Shown here: positions 22,479 to 36,530 of the stretch, one piece after another
Position numbering within the stretch: position 1 is the stretch's first letter
Layout of the letters: each line of letters opens with the position of its first letter
DNA from: Chrysogorgia sp. JL179-B06
Lineage: Eukaryota; Cnidaria; Anthozoa; Scleralcyonacea; Chrysogorgiidae
Direction of reading: 5' to 3'
Assembly: GCA_035772405.1 (NCBI GenBank)
Contig: JAYKKM010000261.1
Span: 2,501 to 66,500, forward strand
DNA: 64,000 nucleotides
Notes under the pieces: generated by a model
Database searches by the model: none
The model's input: the letters and a program-made list of their open reading frames with translations, nothing else
Told to the model about the DNA's origin: nothing
Made by a program: the position numbers and the translations under genes

Positions 22479-24621
22479 GGAGTGGAGGAGGTTTAGAGTA
22501 AAGTTTAGAGTTAAAGTTAGGGTTCGAATAAATTCGGGCACTTTCCCGCCGGAATTTTTAAAATTGTTGATTGGATCAGATAGAGCACTTCACTGGCTTT
22601 CCAACGGTATGACGCACGTCCGGTTTGGATGAAAATTGGGGGCGTGGTCAACGATTTTTCGATTTGGGGGGCCTGGGAAAAATTGAAGTACTGGCAAGAG
22701 GTGACATTTCAAAATTTCTTCTGATTCGGATAGAGCACTTCACTGGCTTTCCAACGGTATGACGCACGTCCGGTTTGGATGAAAATTGGGGGCGTGGTCA
22801 ACGATTTTTCGATTTTGGGGGCCTGGGAAAAATTGAAGTACTGGCAAGAGGTGACATTTCAAAATTTCTTCTGATTCGGATAGAGCACTTCACTGGCTTT
22901 CCAACCGTATGACGCACGTCCGGTTTGGATGAGAATTGTGGAGTGGAGGAGGTTTAGAGTAAAGTTTAGAGTTAAAGTTAGGGTTCGAATAAATTCGGGC
23001 ACTTTCCCGCCGGAATTTTTAAAATTGTTGATTGGATCAGATAGAGCACTTCACTGGCTTTCCAACGGTATGACGCACGTCCGGTTTGGATGAAAATTGG
23101 GGGCGTGGTTAACGATTTTTCGATTTTGGGGGCCTGGGAAAAATTGAAGTACTGGCAAGAGGTGACATTTCAAAATTTCTTCTGATTCGGATAGAGCACT
23201 TCACTGGCTTTCCAACGGTATGACGCACGTCCGGTTTGGATGAAAATTGGGGGCGTGGTCAACGATTTTTCGATTTTGGGGGCCTGGGAAAAATTGAAGT
23301 ACTGGCAAGAGGTGACATTTCAAAATTTCTTCTGATTCGGATAGAGCACTTCACTGGCTTTCCAACGGTATGACGCACGTCCGGTTTGGATGAAAATTGG
23401 GGGCGTGGTCAACGATTTTTCGATTTTGGGGGCCTGGGAAAAATTGAAGTACTGGCAAGAGGTGACATTTCAAAATTTCTTCTGATTCGGATAGAGCACT
23501 TCACTGGCTTTCCAACCGTATGACGCACGTCCGGTTTGGATGAGAATTGTGGAGTGGAGGAGGTTTAGAGTAAAGTTTAGAGTTAAAGTTAGGGTTCGAA
23601 TAAATTCGGGCACTTTCCCGCCGGAATTTTTAAAATTGTTGATTGGATCAGATAGAGCACTTCACTGGCTTTCCAACGGTATGACGCACGTCCGGTTTGG
23701 ATGAAAATTGGGGGCGTGGTCAACGATTTTTCGATTTTGGGGGCCTGGGAAAAATTGAAGTACTGGCAAGAGGTGACATTTCAAAATTTCTTCTGATTCG
23801 GATAGAGCACTTCACTGGCTTTCCAACCGTATGACGCACGTCCGGTTTGGATGAGAATTGTGGAGTGGAGGAGGTTTAGAGTAAAGTTTAGAGTTAAAGT
23901 TAGGGTTCGAATAAATTCGGGCACTTTCCCGCCGGAATTTTTAAAATTGTTGATTGGATCAGATAGAGCACTTCACTGGCTTTCCAACGGTATGACGCAC
24001 GTCCGGTTTGGATGAAAATTGGGGGCGTGGTTAACGATTTTTCGATTTTGGGGGCCTGGGAAAAATTGAAGTACTGGCAAGAGGTGACATTTCAAAATTT
24101 CTTCTGATTCGGATAGAGCACTTCACTGGCTTTCCAACGGTATGACGCACGTCCGGTTTGGATGAAAATTGGGGCGTGGTCAACGATTTTTCGATTTTGG
24201 GGGCCTGGGAAAAATTGAAGTACTGGCAAGAGGTGACATTTCAAAATTTCTTCTGATTCGGATAGAGCACTTCACTGGCTTTCCAACGGTATGACGCACG
24301 TCCGGTTTGGATGAAAATTGGGGGCGTGGTCAACGATTTTTCGATTTGGGGGGCCTGGGAAAAATTGAAGTACTGGCAAGAGGTGACATTTCAAAATTTC
24401 TTCTGATTCGGATAGAGCACTTCACTGGCTTTCCAACGGTATGACGCACGTCCGGTTTGGATGAAAATTGGGGGCGTGGTCAACGATTTTTCGATTTTGG
24501 GGGCCTGGGAAAAATTGAAGTACTGGCAAGAGGTGACATTTCAAAATTTCTTCTGATTCGGATAGAGCACTTCACTGGCTTTCCAACCGTATGACGCACG
24601 TCCGGTTTGGATGAGAATTGT
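22478..24621. repeat. 2.14 kb super-unit, copy 3 (n=2,3,1,4)
   Basis: Anchors about 22478, 22940, 23550, 23861 and 24621, offset about 5505 bp from copy 2. The A after the third B has the common T4G5 run rather than T4G4. One unit near 24170 has a G missing in ATTGGGGCGTGG. Confidence 0.85.
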
Positions 24622-26433
24622 GGAGTGGAGGAGGTTTAGAGTAAAGTTTAGAGTTAAAGTTAGGGTTCGAATAAATTCGGGCACTTTCCCGCCGGAATTT
24701 TTAAAATTTTTGATTGGATCAGATAGAGCACTTCACTGGCTTTCCAACGGTATGACGCACGTCCGGTTTGGATGAAAATTGGGGGCGTGGTTAACGATTT
24801 TTCGATTTTGGGGGCCTGGGAAAAATTGAAGTACTGGCAAGAGGTGACATTTCAAAATTTCTTCTGATTCGGATAGAGCACTTCACTGGCTTTCCAACGG
24901 TATGCACGTCCGGTTTGGATGAAAATTGGGGGCGTGGTCAACGATTTTTCGATTTTGGGGGCCTGGGAAAAATTGAAGTGAGTGACATTTCAAAATTTTT
25001 GATTCGGATAGAGCACTTCACTGGCTTTCCAACGGTATGACGCACGTCCGGTTTGGATGAAAATTGGGGGCGTGGTCAACAATTTTTCGATTTGGGGGCC
25101 TGGGAAAAATTGAAGTACTGGCAAGAGGTGACATTTCAAAATTTCTTCTGATTCGGATAGAGCACTTCACTGGCTTTCCAACGGTATGACGCACGTCCGG
25201 TTGGATGAAAATTGGGGGCGTGGTTAACGATTTTTCGATTTGGGGGCCTGGGAAAAATTGAAGTACTGGCAAGAGGTGACATTTCAAAATTTCTTCTGAT
25301 TCGGATAGAGCACTTCACTGGCTTTCCAACGGTATGACGCACGTCCGGTTCGGATGAAAATTGGGGGCGTGGTCAACGATTTTTCGATTTTGGGGGCCTG
25401 GGAAAAATTGAAGTACTGGCAAGAGGTGACATTTCAAAATTTCTTCTGATTCGGATAGAGCACTTCACTGGCTTTCCAACGGTATGACGCACGTCCGGTT
25501 TGGATGAAAATTGGGGGCGTGGTCAACGATTTTTCGATTTGGGGGCCTGGGAAAAATTGAAGTACTGGCAAGAGGTGACATTTCAAAATTTCTTCTGATT
25601 CGGATAGAGCACTTCACTGGCTTTCCAACCGTATGACGCACGTCCGGTTTGGATGAGAATTGTGGAGTGGAGGAGGTTTAGAGTAAAGTTTAGAGTTAAA
25701 GTTAGGGTTCGAATAAATTCGGGCACTTTCCCGCCGGAATTTTTAAAATTGTTGATTGGATCAGATAGAGCACTTCACTGGCTTTCCAACGGTATGACGC
25801 ACGTCCGGTTTGGATGAAAATTGGGGGCGTGGTCAACGATTTTTCGATTTTGGGGGCCTGGGAAAAATTGAAGTACTGGCAAGAGGTGACATTTCAAAAT
25901 TTCTTCTGATTCGGATAGAGCACTTCACTGGCTTTCCAACCGTATGACGCACGTCCGGTTTGGATGAGAATTGTGGAGTGGAGGAGGTTTAGAGTAAAGT
26001 TTAGAGTTAAAGTTAGGGTTCGAATAAATTCGGGCACTTTCCCGCCGGAATTTTTAAAATTGTTGATTGGATCAGATAGAGCACTTCACTGGCTTTCCAA
26101 CGGTATGACGCACGTCCGGTTTGGATGAAAATTGGGGGCGTGGTCAACGATTTTTCGATTTTGGGGCCTGGGAAAAATTGAAGTACTGGCAAGAGGTGAC
26201 ATTTCAAAATTTCTTCTGATTCGGATAGAGCACTTCACTGGCTTTCCAACGGTATGACGCACGTCCGGTTTGGATGAAAATTGGGGGCGTGGTCAACGAT
26301 TTTTCGATTTTGGGGGCCTGGGAAAAATTGAAGTACTGGCAAGAGGTGACATTTCAAAATTTCTTCTGATTCGGATAGAGCACTTCACTGGCTTTCCAAC
26401 CGTATGACGCACGTCCGGTTTGGATGAGAATTG
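24621..26433. repeat. Segment between super-units 3 and 4
   Basis: Anchors 24621, 25663, 25973 and 26433. The first interval (1042 bp) is about 19 bp short of n=6 because of the damaged units at 24895-25020. Several units here show GGTTGGATG or CAACAATTTTT changes (25081, 25200). Confidence 0.82.
24895..25020. repeat. Damaged A units with small deletions
   Basis: GGTATGACGCACG is shortened to GGTATGCACG near 24900. Then AAGTACTGGCAAGAGGTGAC becomes AAGTGAGTGAC (about 24977), and the following CTTCTGATTCGG is TTTGATTCGG. Three changes within one unit are unusual for this array. Confidence 0.85.
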
Positions 26434-28578
26434 TGGAGTGGAGGAGGTTTAGAGTAAAGTTTAGAGTTAAAGTTAGGGTTCGAATAAATTCGGGCACTTT
26501 CCCGCCGGAATTTTTAAAATTGTTGATTGGATCAGATAGAGCACTTCACTGGCTTTCCAACGGTATGACGCACGTCCGGTTTGGATGAAAATTGGGGGCG
26601 TGGTTAACGATTTTTCGATTTTGGGGGCCTGGGAAAAATTGAAGTACTGGCAAGAGGTGACATTTCAAAATTTCTTCTGATTCGGATAGAGCACTTCACT
26701 GGCTTTCCAACGGTATGACGCACGTCCGGTTTGGATGAAAATTGGGGGCGTGGTCAACGATTTTTCGATTTTGGGGGCCTGGGAAAAATTGAAGTACTGG
26801 CAAGAGGTGACATTTCAAAATTTCTTCTGATTCGGATAGAGCACTTCACTGGCTTTCCAACCGTATGACGCACGTCCGGTTTGGATGAGAATTGTGGAGT
26901 GGAGGAGGTTTAGAGTAAAGTTTAGAGTTAAAGTTAGGGTTCGAATAAATTCGGGCACTTTCCCGCCGGAATTTTTAAAATTTTTGATTGGATCAGATAG
27001 AGCACTTCACTGGCTTTCCAACGGTATGACGCACGTCCGGTTTGGATGAAAATTGGGGGCGTGGTTAACGATTTTTCGATTTTGGGGGCCTGGGAAAAAT
27101 TGAAGTACTGGCAAGAGGTGACATTTCAAAATTTCTTCTGATTCGGATAGAGCACTTCACTGGCTTTCCAACGGTATGACGCACGTCCGGTTTGGATGAA
27201 AATTGGGGGCGTGGTCAACGATTTTTCGATTTTGGGGGCCTGGGAAAAATTGAAGTACTGGCAAGAGGTGACATTTCAAAATTTCTTCTGATTCGGATAG
27301 AGCACTTCACTGGCTTTCCAACGGTATGACGCACGTCCGGTTTGGATGAAAATTGGGGGCGTGGTCAACGATTTTTCGATTTTGGGGGCCTGGGAAAAAT
27401 TGAAGTACTGGCAAGAGGTGACATTTCAAAATTTCTTCTGATTCGGATAGAGCACTTCACTGGCTTTCCAACCGTATGACGCACGTCCGGTTTGGATGAG
27501 AATTGTGGAGTGGAGGAGGTTTAGAGTAAAGTTTAGAGTTAAAGTTAGGGTTCGAATAAATTCGGGCACTTTCCCGCCGGAATTTTTAAAATTGTTGATT
27601 GGATCAGATAGAGCACTTCACTGGCTTTCCAACGGTATGACGCACGTCCGGTTTGGATGAAAATTGGGGGCGTGGTCAACGATTTTTCGATTTTGGGGGC
27701 CTGGGAAAAATTGAAGTACTGGCAAGAGGTGACATTTCAAAATTTCTTCTGATTCGGATAGAGCACTTCACTGGCTTTCCAACCGTATGACGCACGTCCG
27801 GTTTGGATGAGAATTGTGGAGTGGAGGAGGTTTAGAGTAAAGTTTAGAGTTAAAGTTAGGGTTCGAATAAATTCGGGCACTTTCCCGCCGGAATTTTTAA
27901 AATTGTTGATTGGATCAGATAGAGCACTTCACTGGCTTTCCAACGGTATGACGCACGTCCGGTTTGGATGAAAATTGGGGGCGTGGTTAACGATTTTTCG
28001 ATTTTGGGGGCCTGGGAAAAATTGAAGTACTGGCAAGAGGTGACATTTCAAAATTTCTTCTGATTCGGATAGAGCACTTCACTGGCTTTCCAACGGTATG
28101 ACGCACGTCCGGTTTGGATGAAAATTGGGGGCGTGGTCAACGATTTTTCGATTTTGGGGGCCTGGGAAAAATTGAAGTACTGGCAAGAGGTGACATTTCA
28201 AAATTTCTTCTGATTCGGATAGAGCACTTCACTGGCTTTCCAACGGTATGACGCACGTCCGGTTTGGATGAAAATTGGGGGCGTGGTCAACGATTTTTCG
28301 ATTTGGGGGGCCTGGGAAAAATTGAAGTACTGGCAAGAGGTGACATTTCAAAATTTCTTCTGATTCGGATAGAGCACTTCACTGGCTTTCCAACGGTATG
28401 ACGCACGTCCGGTTTGGATGAAAATTGGGGGCGTGGTCAACGATTTTTCGATTTTGGGGGCCTGGGAAAAATTGAAGTACTGGCAAGAGGTGACATTTCA
28501 AAATTTCTTCTGATTCGGATAGAGCACTTCACTGGCTTTCCAACCGTATGACGCACGTCCGGTTTGGATGAGAATTGT
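26433..28578. repeat. 2.14 kb super-unit, copy 4 (n=2,3,1,4)
   Basis: Anchors about 26433, 26894, 27505, 27816 and 28578. The last n=4 stretch contains one T3G6 unit near 28301. Confidence 0.84.
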
Positions 28579-31500
28579 GGAGTGGAGGAGGTTTAGAGTA
28601 AAGTTTAGAGTTAAAGTTAGGGTTCGAATAAATTCGGGCACTTTCCCGCCGGAATTTTTAAAATTGTTGATTGGATCAGATAGAGCACTTCACTGGCTTT
28701 CCAACGGTATGACGCACGTCCGGTTTGGATGAAAATTGGGGGCGTGGTTAACGATTTTTCGATTTGGGGGGCCTGGGAAAAATTGAAGTACTGGCAAGAG
28801 GTGACATTTCAAAATTTCTTCTGATTCGGATAGAGCACTTCACTGGCTTTCCAACGGTATGACGCACGTCCGGTTTGGATGAAAATTGGGGGCGTGGTCA
28901 ACGATTTTTCGATTTTGGGGGCCTGGGAAAAATTGAAGTACTGGCAAGAGGTGACATTTCAAAATTTCTTCTGATTCGGATAGAGCACTTCACTGGCTTT
29001 CCAACCGTATGACGCACGTCCGGTTTGGATGAGAATTGTGGAGTGGAGGAGGTTTAGAGTAAAGTTTAGAGTTAAAGTTAGGGTTCGAATAAATTCGGGC
29101 ACTTTCCCGCCGGAATTTTTAAAATTGTTGATTGGATCAGATAGAGCACTTCACTGGCTTTCCAACGGTATGACGCACGTCCGGTTTGGATGAAAATTGG
29201 GGGCGTGGTTAACGATTTTTCGATTTTGGGGGCCTGGGAAAAATTGAAGTACTGGCAAGAGGTGACATTTCAAAATTTCTTCTGATTCGGATAGAGCACT
29301 TCACTGGCTTTCCAACCGTATGACGCACGTCCGGTTTGGATGAGAATTGTGGAGTGGAGGAGGTTTAGAGTAAAGTTTAGAGTTAAAGTTAGGGTTCGAA
29401 TAAATTCGGGCACTTTCCCGCCGGAATTTTTAAAATTGTTGATTGGATCAGATAGAGCACTTCACTGGCTTTCCAACGGTATGACGCACGTCCGGTTTGG
29501 ATGAAAATTGGGGGCGTGGTTAACGATTTTTCGATTTTGGGGGCCTGGGAAAAATTGAAGTACTGGCAAGAGGTGACATTTCAAAATTTCTTCTGATTCG
29601 GATAGAGCACTTCACTGGCTTTCCAACGGTATGACGCACGTCCGGTTTGGATGAAAATTGGGGGCGTGGTCAACGATTTTTCGATTTTGGGGGCCTGGGA
29701 AAAATTGAAGTACTGGCAAGAGGTGACATTTCAAAATTTCTTCTGATTCGGATAGAGCACTTCACTGGCTTTCCAACCGTATGACGCACGTCCGGTTTGG
29801 ATGAGAATTGTGGAGTGGAGGAGGTTTAGAGTAAAGTTTAGAGTTAAAGTTAGGGTTCGAATAAATTCGGGCACTTTCCCGCCGGAATTTTTAAAATTTT
29901 TGATTGGATCAGATAGAGCACTTCACTGGCTTTCCAACGGTATGATGCACGTCCGGTTTGGATGAAAATTGGGGGCGTGGTTAACGATTTTTCGATTTTG
30001 GGGGGCCTGGGAAAAATTGAAGTACTGGCAAGAGGTGACATTTCAAAATTTCTTCTGATTCGGATAGAGCACTTCACTGGCTTTCCAACGGTATGACGCA
30101 CGTCCGGTTTGGATGAAAATTGGGGGCGTGGTCAACGATTTTTCGATTTTGGGGGCCTGGGAAAAATTGAAGTACTGGCAAGAGGTGACATTTCAAAATT
30201 TCTTCTGATTCGGATAGAGCACTTCACTGGCTTTCCAACGGTATGACGCACGTCCGGTTTGGATGAAAATTGGGGGCGTGGTCAACGATTTTTCGATTTT
30301 GGGGGCCTGGGAAAAATTGAAGTACTGGCAAGAGGTGACATTTCAAAATTTCTTCTGATTCGGATAGAGCACTTCACTGGCTTTCCAACGGTATGACGCA
30401 CGTCCGGTTTGGATGAAAATTGGGGGCGTGGTCAACGATTTTTCGATTTTGGGGGCCTGGGAAAAATTGAAGTACTGGCAAGAGGTGACATTTCAAAATT
30501 TCTTCTGATTCGGATAGAGCACTTCACTGGCTTTCCAACCGTATGACGCACGTCCGGTTTGGATGAGAATTGTGGAGTGGAGGAGGTTTAGAGTAAAGTT
30601 TAGAGTTAAAGTTAGGGTTCGAATAAATTGAAGCACTTTCCCGCCGGAATTTTTCAAAATTTTTTGATTGGATTCAGATAGAGCACTTCACTGGCTTTCC
30701 AACGGTATGACGCACGTCCGGTTTGGATGAAAATTGGGGGCGTGGTCAACGATTTTTCGATTTTGGGGGCCTGGGAAAAATTGAAGTACTGGCAAGAGGT
30801 GACATTTCAAAATTTCTTCTGATTCGGATAGAGCACTTCACTGGCTTTCCAACCGTATGACGCACGTCCGGTTTGGATGAGAATTGTGGAGTGGAGGAGG
30901 TTTAGAGTAAAGTTTAGAGTTAAAGTTAGGGTTCGAATAAATTCGGGCACTTTCCCGCCGGAATTTTTAAAATTTTTGATTGGATCAGATAGAGCACTTC
31001 ACTGGCTTTCCAACGGTATGACGCACGTCCGGTTTGGATGAAAATTGGGGGCGTGGTCAACGATTTTTCGATTTGGGGGCCTGGGAAAAATTGAAGTACT
31101 GGCAAGAGGTGACATTTCAAAATTTCTTCTGATTCGGATAGAGCACTTCACTGGCTTTCCAACGGTATGACGCACGTCCGGTTTGGATGAAAATTGGGGG
31201 CGTGGTCAACGATTTTTCGATTTTGGGGGCCTGGGAAAAATTGAAGTACTGGCAAGAGGTGACATTTCAAAATTTCTTCTGATTCGGATAGAGCACTTCA
31301 CTGGCTTTCCAACCGTATGACGCACGTCCGGTTTGGATGAGAATTGTGGAGTGGAGGAGGTTTAGAGTAAAGTTTAGAGTTAAAGTTAGGGTTCGAATAA
31401 ATTCGGGCACTTTCCCGCCGGAATTTTTAAAATTGTTGATTGGATCAGATAGAGCACTTCACTGGCTTTCCAACGGTATGACGCACGTCCGGTTTGGATG

Positions 31501-32566
31501 AAAATTGGGGGCGTGGTTAACGATTTTTCGATTTGGGGGCCTGGGAAAAATTGAAGTACTGGCAAGAGGTGACATTTCAAAATTTCTTCTGATTCGGATA
31601 GAGCACTTCACTGGCTTTCCAACGGTATGACGCACGTCCGGTTTGGATGAAAATTGGGGGCGTGGTCAACGATTTTTCGATTTTGGGGGCCTGGGAAAAA
31701 TTGAAGTACTGGCAAGAGGTGACATTTCAAAATTTCTTCTGATTCGGATAGAGCACTTCACTGGCTTTCCAACGGTATGACGCACGTCCGGTTTGGATGA
31801 AAATTGGGGGCGTGGTTAACGATTTTTCGATTTGGGGGGCCTGGGAAAAATTGAAGTACTGGCAAGAGGTGACATTTCAAAATTTCTTCTGATTCGGATA
31901 GAGCACTTCACTGGCTTTCCAACGGTATGATGCACGTCCGGTTTGGATGAAAATTGGGGGCGTGGTCAACGATTTTTCGATTTGGGGGGCCTGGGAAAAA
32001 TTGAAGTACTGGCAAGAGGTGACATTTCAAAATTTCTTCTGATTCGGATAGAGCACTTCACTGGCTTTCCAACCGTATGACGCACGTCCGGTTTGGATGA
32101 GAATTGTGGAGTGGAGGAGGTTTAGAGTAAAGTTTAGAGTTAAAGTTAGGGTTCGAATAAATTCGGGCACTTTCCCGCCGGAATTTTTAAAATTGTTGAT
32201 TGGATCAGATAGAGCACTTCACTGGCTTTCCAACGGTATGACGCACGTCCGGTTTGGATGAAAATTGGGGGCGTGGTCAACGATTTTTCGATTTGGGGGC
32301 CTGGGAAAAATTGAAGTACTGGCAAGAGGTGACATTTCAAAATTTCTTCTGATTCGGATAGAGCACTTCACTGGCTTTCCAACGGTATGACGCACGTCCG
32401 GTTTGGATGAAAATTGGGGGCGTGGTCAACGATTTTTCGATTTTGGGGGCCTGGGAAAAATTGAAGTACTGGCAAGAGGTGACATTTCAAAATTTCTTCT
32501 GATTCGGATAGAGCACTTCACTGGCTTTCCAACCGTATGACGCACGTCCGGTTTGGATGAGAATTG
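28578..32566. repeat. Segment between super-units 4 and 5
   Basis: Anchors 28578, 29040, 29350, 29811, 30573, 30886, 31346, 32106 and 32566 (n=2,1,2,4,1,2,4,2). The B at 30573 carries private changes: AATTGAAGCAC for AATTCGGGCAC, TTTTTCAAAATTTTTTG, and GGATTCAGATAG. Its AATTGAAG resembles unit A. Confidence 0.83.
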
Positions 32567-34710
32567 TGGAGTGGAGGAGGTTTAGAGTAAAGTTTAGAGT
32601 TAAAGTTAGGGTTCGAATAAATTCGGGCACTTTCCCGCCGGAATTTTTAAAATTGTTGATTGGATCAGATAGAGCACTTCACTGGCTTTCCAACGGTATG
32701 ACGCACGTCCGGTTTGGATGAAAATTGGGGGCGTGGTTAACGATTTTTCGATTTTGGGGGCCTGGGAAAAATTGAAGTACTGGCAAGAGGTGACATTTCA
32801 AAATTTCTTCTGATTCGGATAGAGCACTTCACTGGCTTTCCAACGGTATGACGCACGTCCGGTTTGGATGAAAATTGGGGGCGTGGTCAACGATTTTTCG
32901 ATTTTGGGGGCCTGGGAAAAATTGAAGTACTGGCAAGAGGTGACATTTCAAAATTTCTTCTGATTCGGATAGAGCACTTCACTGGCTTTCCAACCGTATG
33001 ACGCACGTCCGGTTTGGATGAGAATTGTGGAGTGGAGGAGGTTTAGAGTAAAGTTTAGAGTTAAAGTTAGGGTTCGAATAAATTCGGGCACTTTCCCGCC
33101 GGAATTTTTAAAATTGTTGATTGGATCAGATAGAGCACTTCACTGGCTTTCCAACGGTATGACGCACGTCCGGTTTGGATGAAAATTGGGGGCGTGGTTA
33201 ACGATTTTTCGATTTTGGGGGCCTGGGAAAAATTGAAGTACTGGCAAGAGGTGACATTTCAAAATTTCTTCTGATTCGGATAGAGCACTTCACTGGCTTT
33301 CCAACGGTATGACGCACGTCCGGTTTGGATGAAAATTGGGGGCGTGGTCAACGATTTTTCGATTTGGGGGGCCTGGGAAAAATTGAAGTACTGGCAAGAG
33401 GTGACATTTCAAAATTTCTTCTGATTCGGATAGAGCACTTCACTGGCTTTCCAACGGTATGACGCACGTCCGGTTTGGATGAAAATTGGGGGCGTGGTCA
33501 ACGATTTTTCGATTTTGGGGGCCTGGGAAAAATTGAAGTACTGGCAAGAGGTGACATTTCAAAATTTCTTCTGATTCGGATAGAGCACTTCACTGGCTTT
33601 CCAACCGTATGACGCACGTCCGGTTTGGATGAGAATTGTGGAGTGGAGGAGGTTTAGAGTAAAGTTTAGAGTTAAAGTTAGGGTTCGAATAAATTCGGGC
33701 ACTTTCCCGCCGGAATTTTTAAAATTGTTGATTGGATCAGATAGAGCACTTCACTGGCTTTCCAACGGTATGACGCACGTCCGGTTTGGATGAAAATTGG
33801 GGGCGTGGTCAACGATTTTTCGATTTTGGGGGCCTGGGAAAAATTGAAGTACTGGCAAGAGGTGACATTTCAAAATTTCTTCTGATTCGGATAGAGCACT
33901 TCACTGGCTTTCCAACCGTATGACGCACGTCCGGTTTGGATGAGAATTGTGGAGTGGAGGAGGTTTAGAGTAAAGTTTAGAGTTAAAGTTAGGGTTCGAA
34001 TAAATTCGGGCACTTTCCCGCCGGAATTTTTAAAATTGTTGATTGGATCAGATAGAGCACTTCACTGGCTTTCCAACGGTATGACGCACGTCCGGTTTGG
34101 ATGAAAATTGGGGGCGTGGTTAACGATTTTTCGATTTGGGGGCCTGGGAAAAATTGAAGTACTGGCAAGAGGTGACATTTCAAAATTTCTTCTGATTCGG
34201 ATAGAGCACTTCACTGGCTTTCCAACGGTATGACGCACGTCCGGTTTGGATGAAAATTGGGGGCGTGGTCAACGATTTTTCGATTTGGGGGGCCTGGGAA
34301 AAATTGAAGTACTGGCAAGAGGTGACATTTCAAAATTTCTTCTGATTCGGATAGAGCACTTCACTGGCTTTCCAACGGTATGACGCACGTCCGGTTTGGA
34401 TGAAAATTGGGGGCGTGGTCAACGATTTTTCGATTTGGGGGGCCTGGGAAAAATTGAAGTACTGGCAAGAGGTGACATTTCAAAATTTCTTCTGATTCGG
34501 ATAGAGCACTTCACTGGCTTTCCAACGGTATGACGCACGTCCGGTTTGGATGAAAATTGGGGGCGTGGTCAACGATTTTTCGATTTTGGGGGCCTGGGAA
34601 AAATTGAAGTACTGGCAAGAGGTGACATTTCAAAATTTCTTCTGATTCGGATAGAGCACTTCACTGGCTTTCCAACCGTATGACGCACGTCCGGTTTGGA
34701 TGAGAATTGT
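32566..34710. repeat. 2.14 kb super-unit, copy 5 (n=2,3,1,4)
   Basis: Anchors about 32566, 33028, 33640, 33950 and 34710. T3G6 units occur near 33363, 34284 and 34437; a T3G5 unit near 34136. Confidence 0.84.
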
Positions 34711-36530
34711 GGAGTGGAGGAGGTTTAGAGTAAAGTTTAGAGTTAAAGTTAGGGTTCGAATAAATTCGGGCACTTTCCCGCCGGAATTTTTAAAATTTTT
34801 GATTGGATCAGATAGAGCACTTCACTGGCTTTCCAACGGTATGACGCACGTCCGGTTTGGATGAAAATTGGGGGCGTGGTTAACGATTTTTCGATTTTGG
34901 GGGCCTGGGAAAAATTGAAGTACTGGCAAGAGGTGACATTTCAAAATTTCTTCTGATTCGGATAGAGCACTTCACTGGCTTTCCAACGGTATGACGCACG
35001 TCCGGTTTGGATGAAAATTGGGGGCGTGGTCAACGATTTTTCGATTTTGGGGGCCTGGGAAAAATTGAAGTACTGGCAAGAGGTGACATTTCAAAATTTC
35101 TTCTGATTCGGATAGAGCACTTCACTGGCTTTCCAACGGTATGACGCACGTCCGGTTTGGATGAAAATTGGGGGCGTGGTCAACGATTTTTCGATTTTGG
35201 GGGCCTGGGAAAAATTGAAGTACTGGCAAGAGGTGACATTTCAAAATTTCTTCTGATTCGGATAGAGCACTTCACTGGCTTTCCAACGGTATGACGCACG
35301 TCCGGTTTGGATGAAAATTGGGGCGTGGTCAACGATTTTTCGATTTGGGGGCCTGGGAAAAATTGAAGTACTGGCAAGAGGTGACATTTCAAAATTTCTT
35401 CTGATTCGGATAGAGCACTTCACTGGCTTTCCAACGGTATGACGCACGTCCGGTTTGGATGAAAATTGGGGGCGTGGTCAACGATTTTTCGATTTGGGGG
35501 GCCTGGGAAAAATTGAAGTACTGGCAAGAGGTGACATTTCAAAATTTCTTCTGATTCGGATAGAGCACTTCACTGGCTTTCCAACGGTATGACGCACGTC
35601 CGGTTCGGATGAAAATTGGGGGCGTGGTCAACGATTTTTCGATTTGGGGGCCTGGGAAAAATTGAAGTACTGGCAAGAGGTGACATTTCAAAATTTCTTC
35701 TGATTCGGATAGAGCACTTCACTGGCTTTCCAACCGTATGACGCACGTCCGGTTTGGATGAGAATTGTGGAGTGGAGGAGGTTTAGAGTAAAGTTTAGAG
35801 TTAAAGTTAGGGTTCGAATAAATTCGGGCACTTTCCCGCCGGAATTTTTAAAATTGTTGATTGGATCAGATAGAGCACTTCACTGGCTTTCCAACGGTAT
35901 GACGCACGTCCGGTTTGGATGAAAATTGGGGGCGTGGTTAACGATTTTTCGATTTTGGGGGCCTGGGAAAAATTGAAGTACTGGCAAGAGGTGACATTTC
36001 AAAATTTCTTCTGATTCGGATAGAGCACTTCACTGGCTTTCCAACGGTATGACGCACGTCCGGTTTGGATGAAAATTGGGGGCGTGGTTAACGATTTTTC
36101 GATTTTGGGGGCCTGGGAAAAATTGAAGTACTGGCAAGAGGTGACATTTCAAAATTTCTTCTGATTCGGATAGAGCACTTCACTGGCTTTCCAACGGTAT
36201 GACGCACGTCCGGTTTGGATGAAAATTGGGGGCGTGGTCAACGATTTTTCGATTTTGGGGGCCTGGGAAAAATTGAAGTACTGGCAAGAGGTGACATTTC
36301 AAAATTTCTTCTGATTCGGATAGAGCACTTCACTGGCTTTCCAACGGTATGACGCACGTCCGGTTTGGATGAAAATTGGGGGCGTGGTCAACGATTTTTC
36401 GATTTTGGGGGCCTGGGAAAAATTGAAGTACTGGCAAGAGGTGACATTTCAAAATTTCTTCTGATTCGGATAGAGCACTTCACTGGCTTTCCAACCGTAT
36501 GACGCACGTCCGGTTTGGATGAGAATTGTG
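34710..36530. repeat. Segment between super-units 5 and 6 (n=6,4)
   Basis: Anchors 34710, 35768 and 36530. The six-A stretch has a single-G deletion near 35320 and a GGTTCGG unit near 35604. Confidence 0.83.
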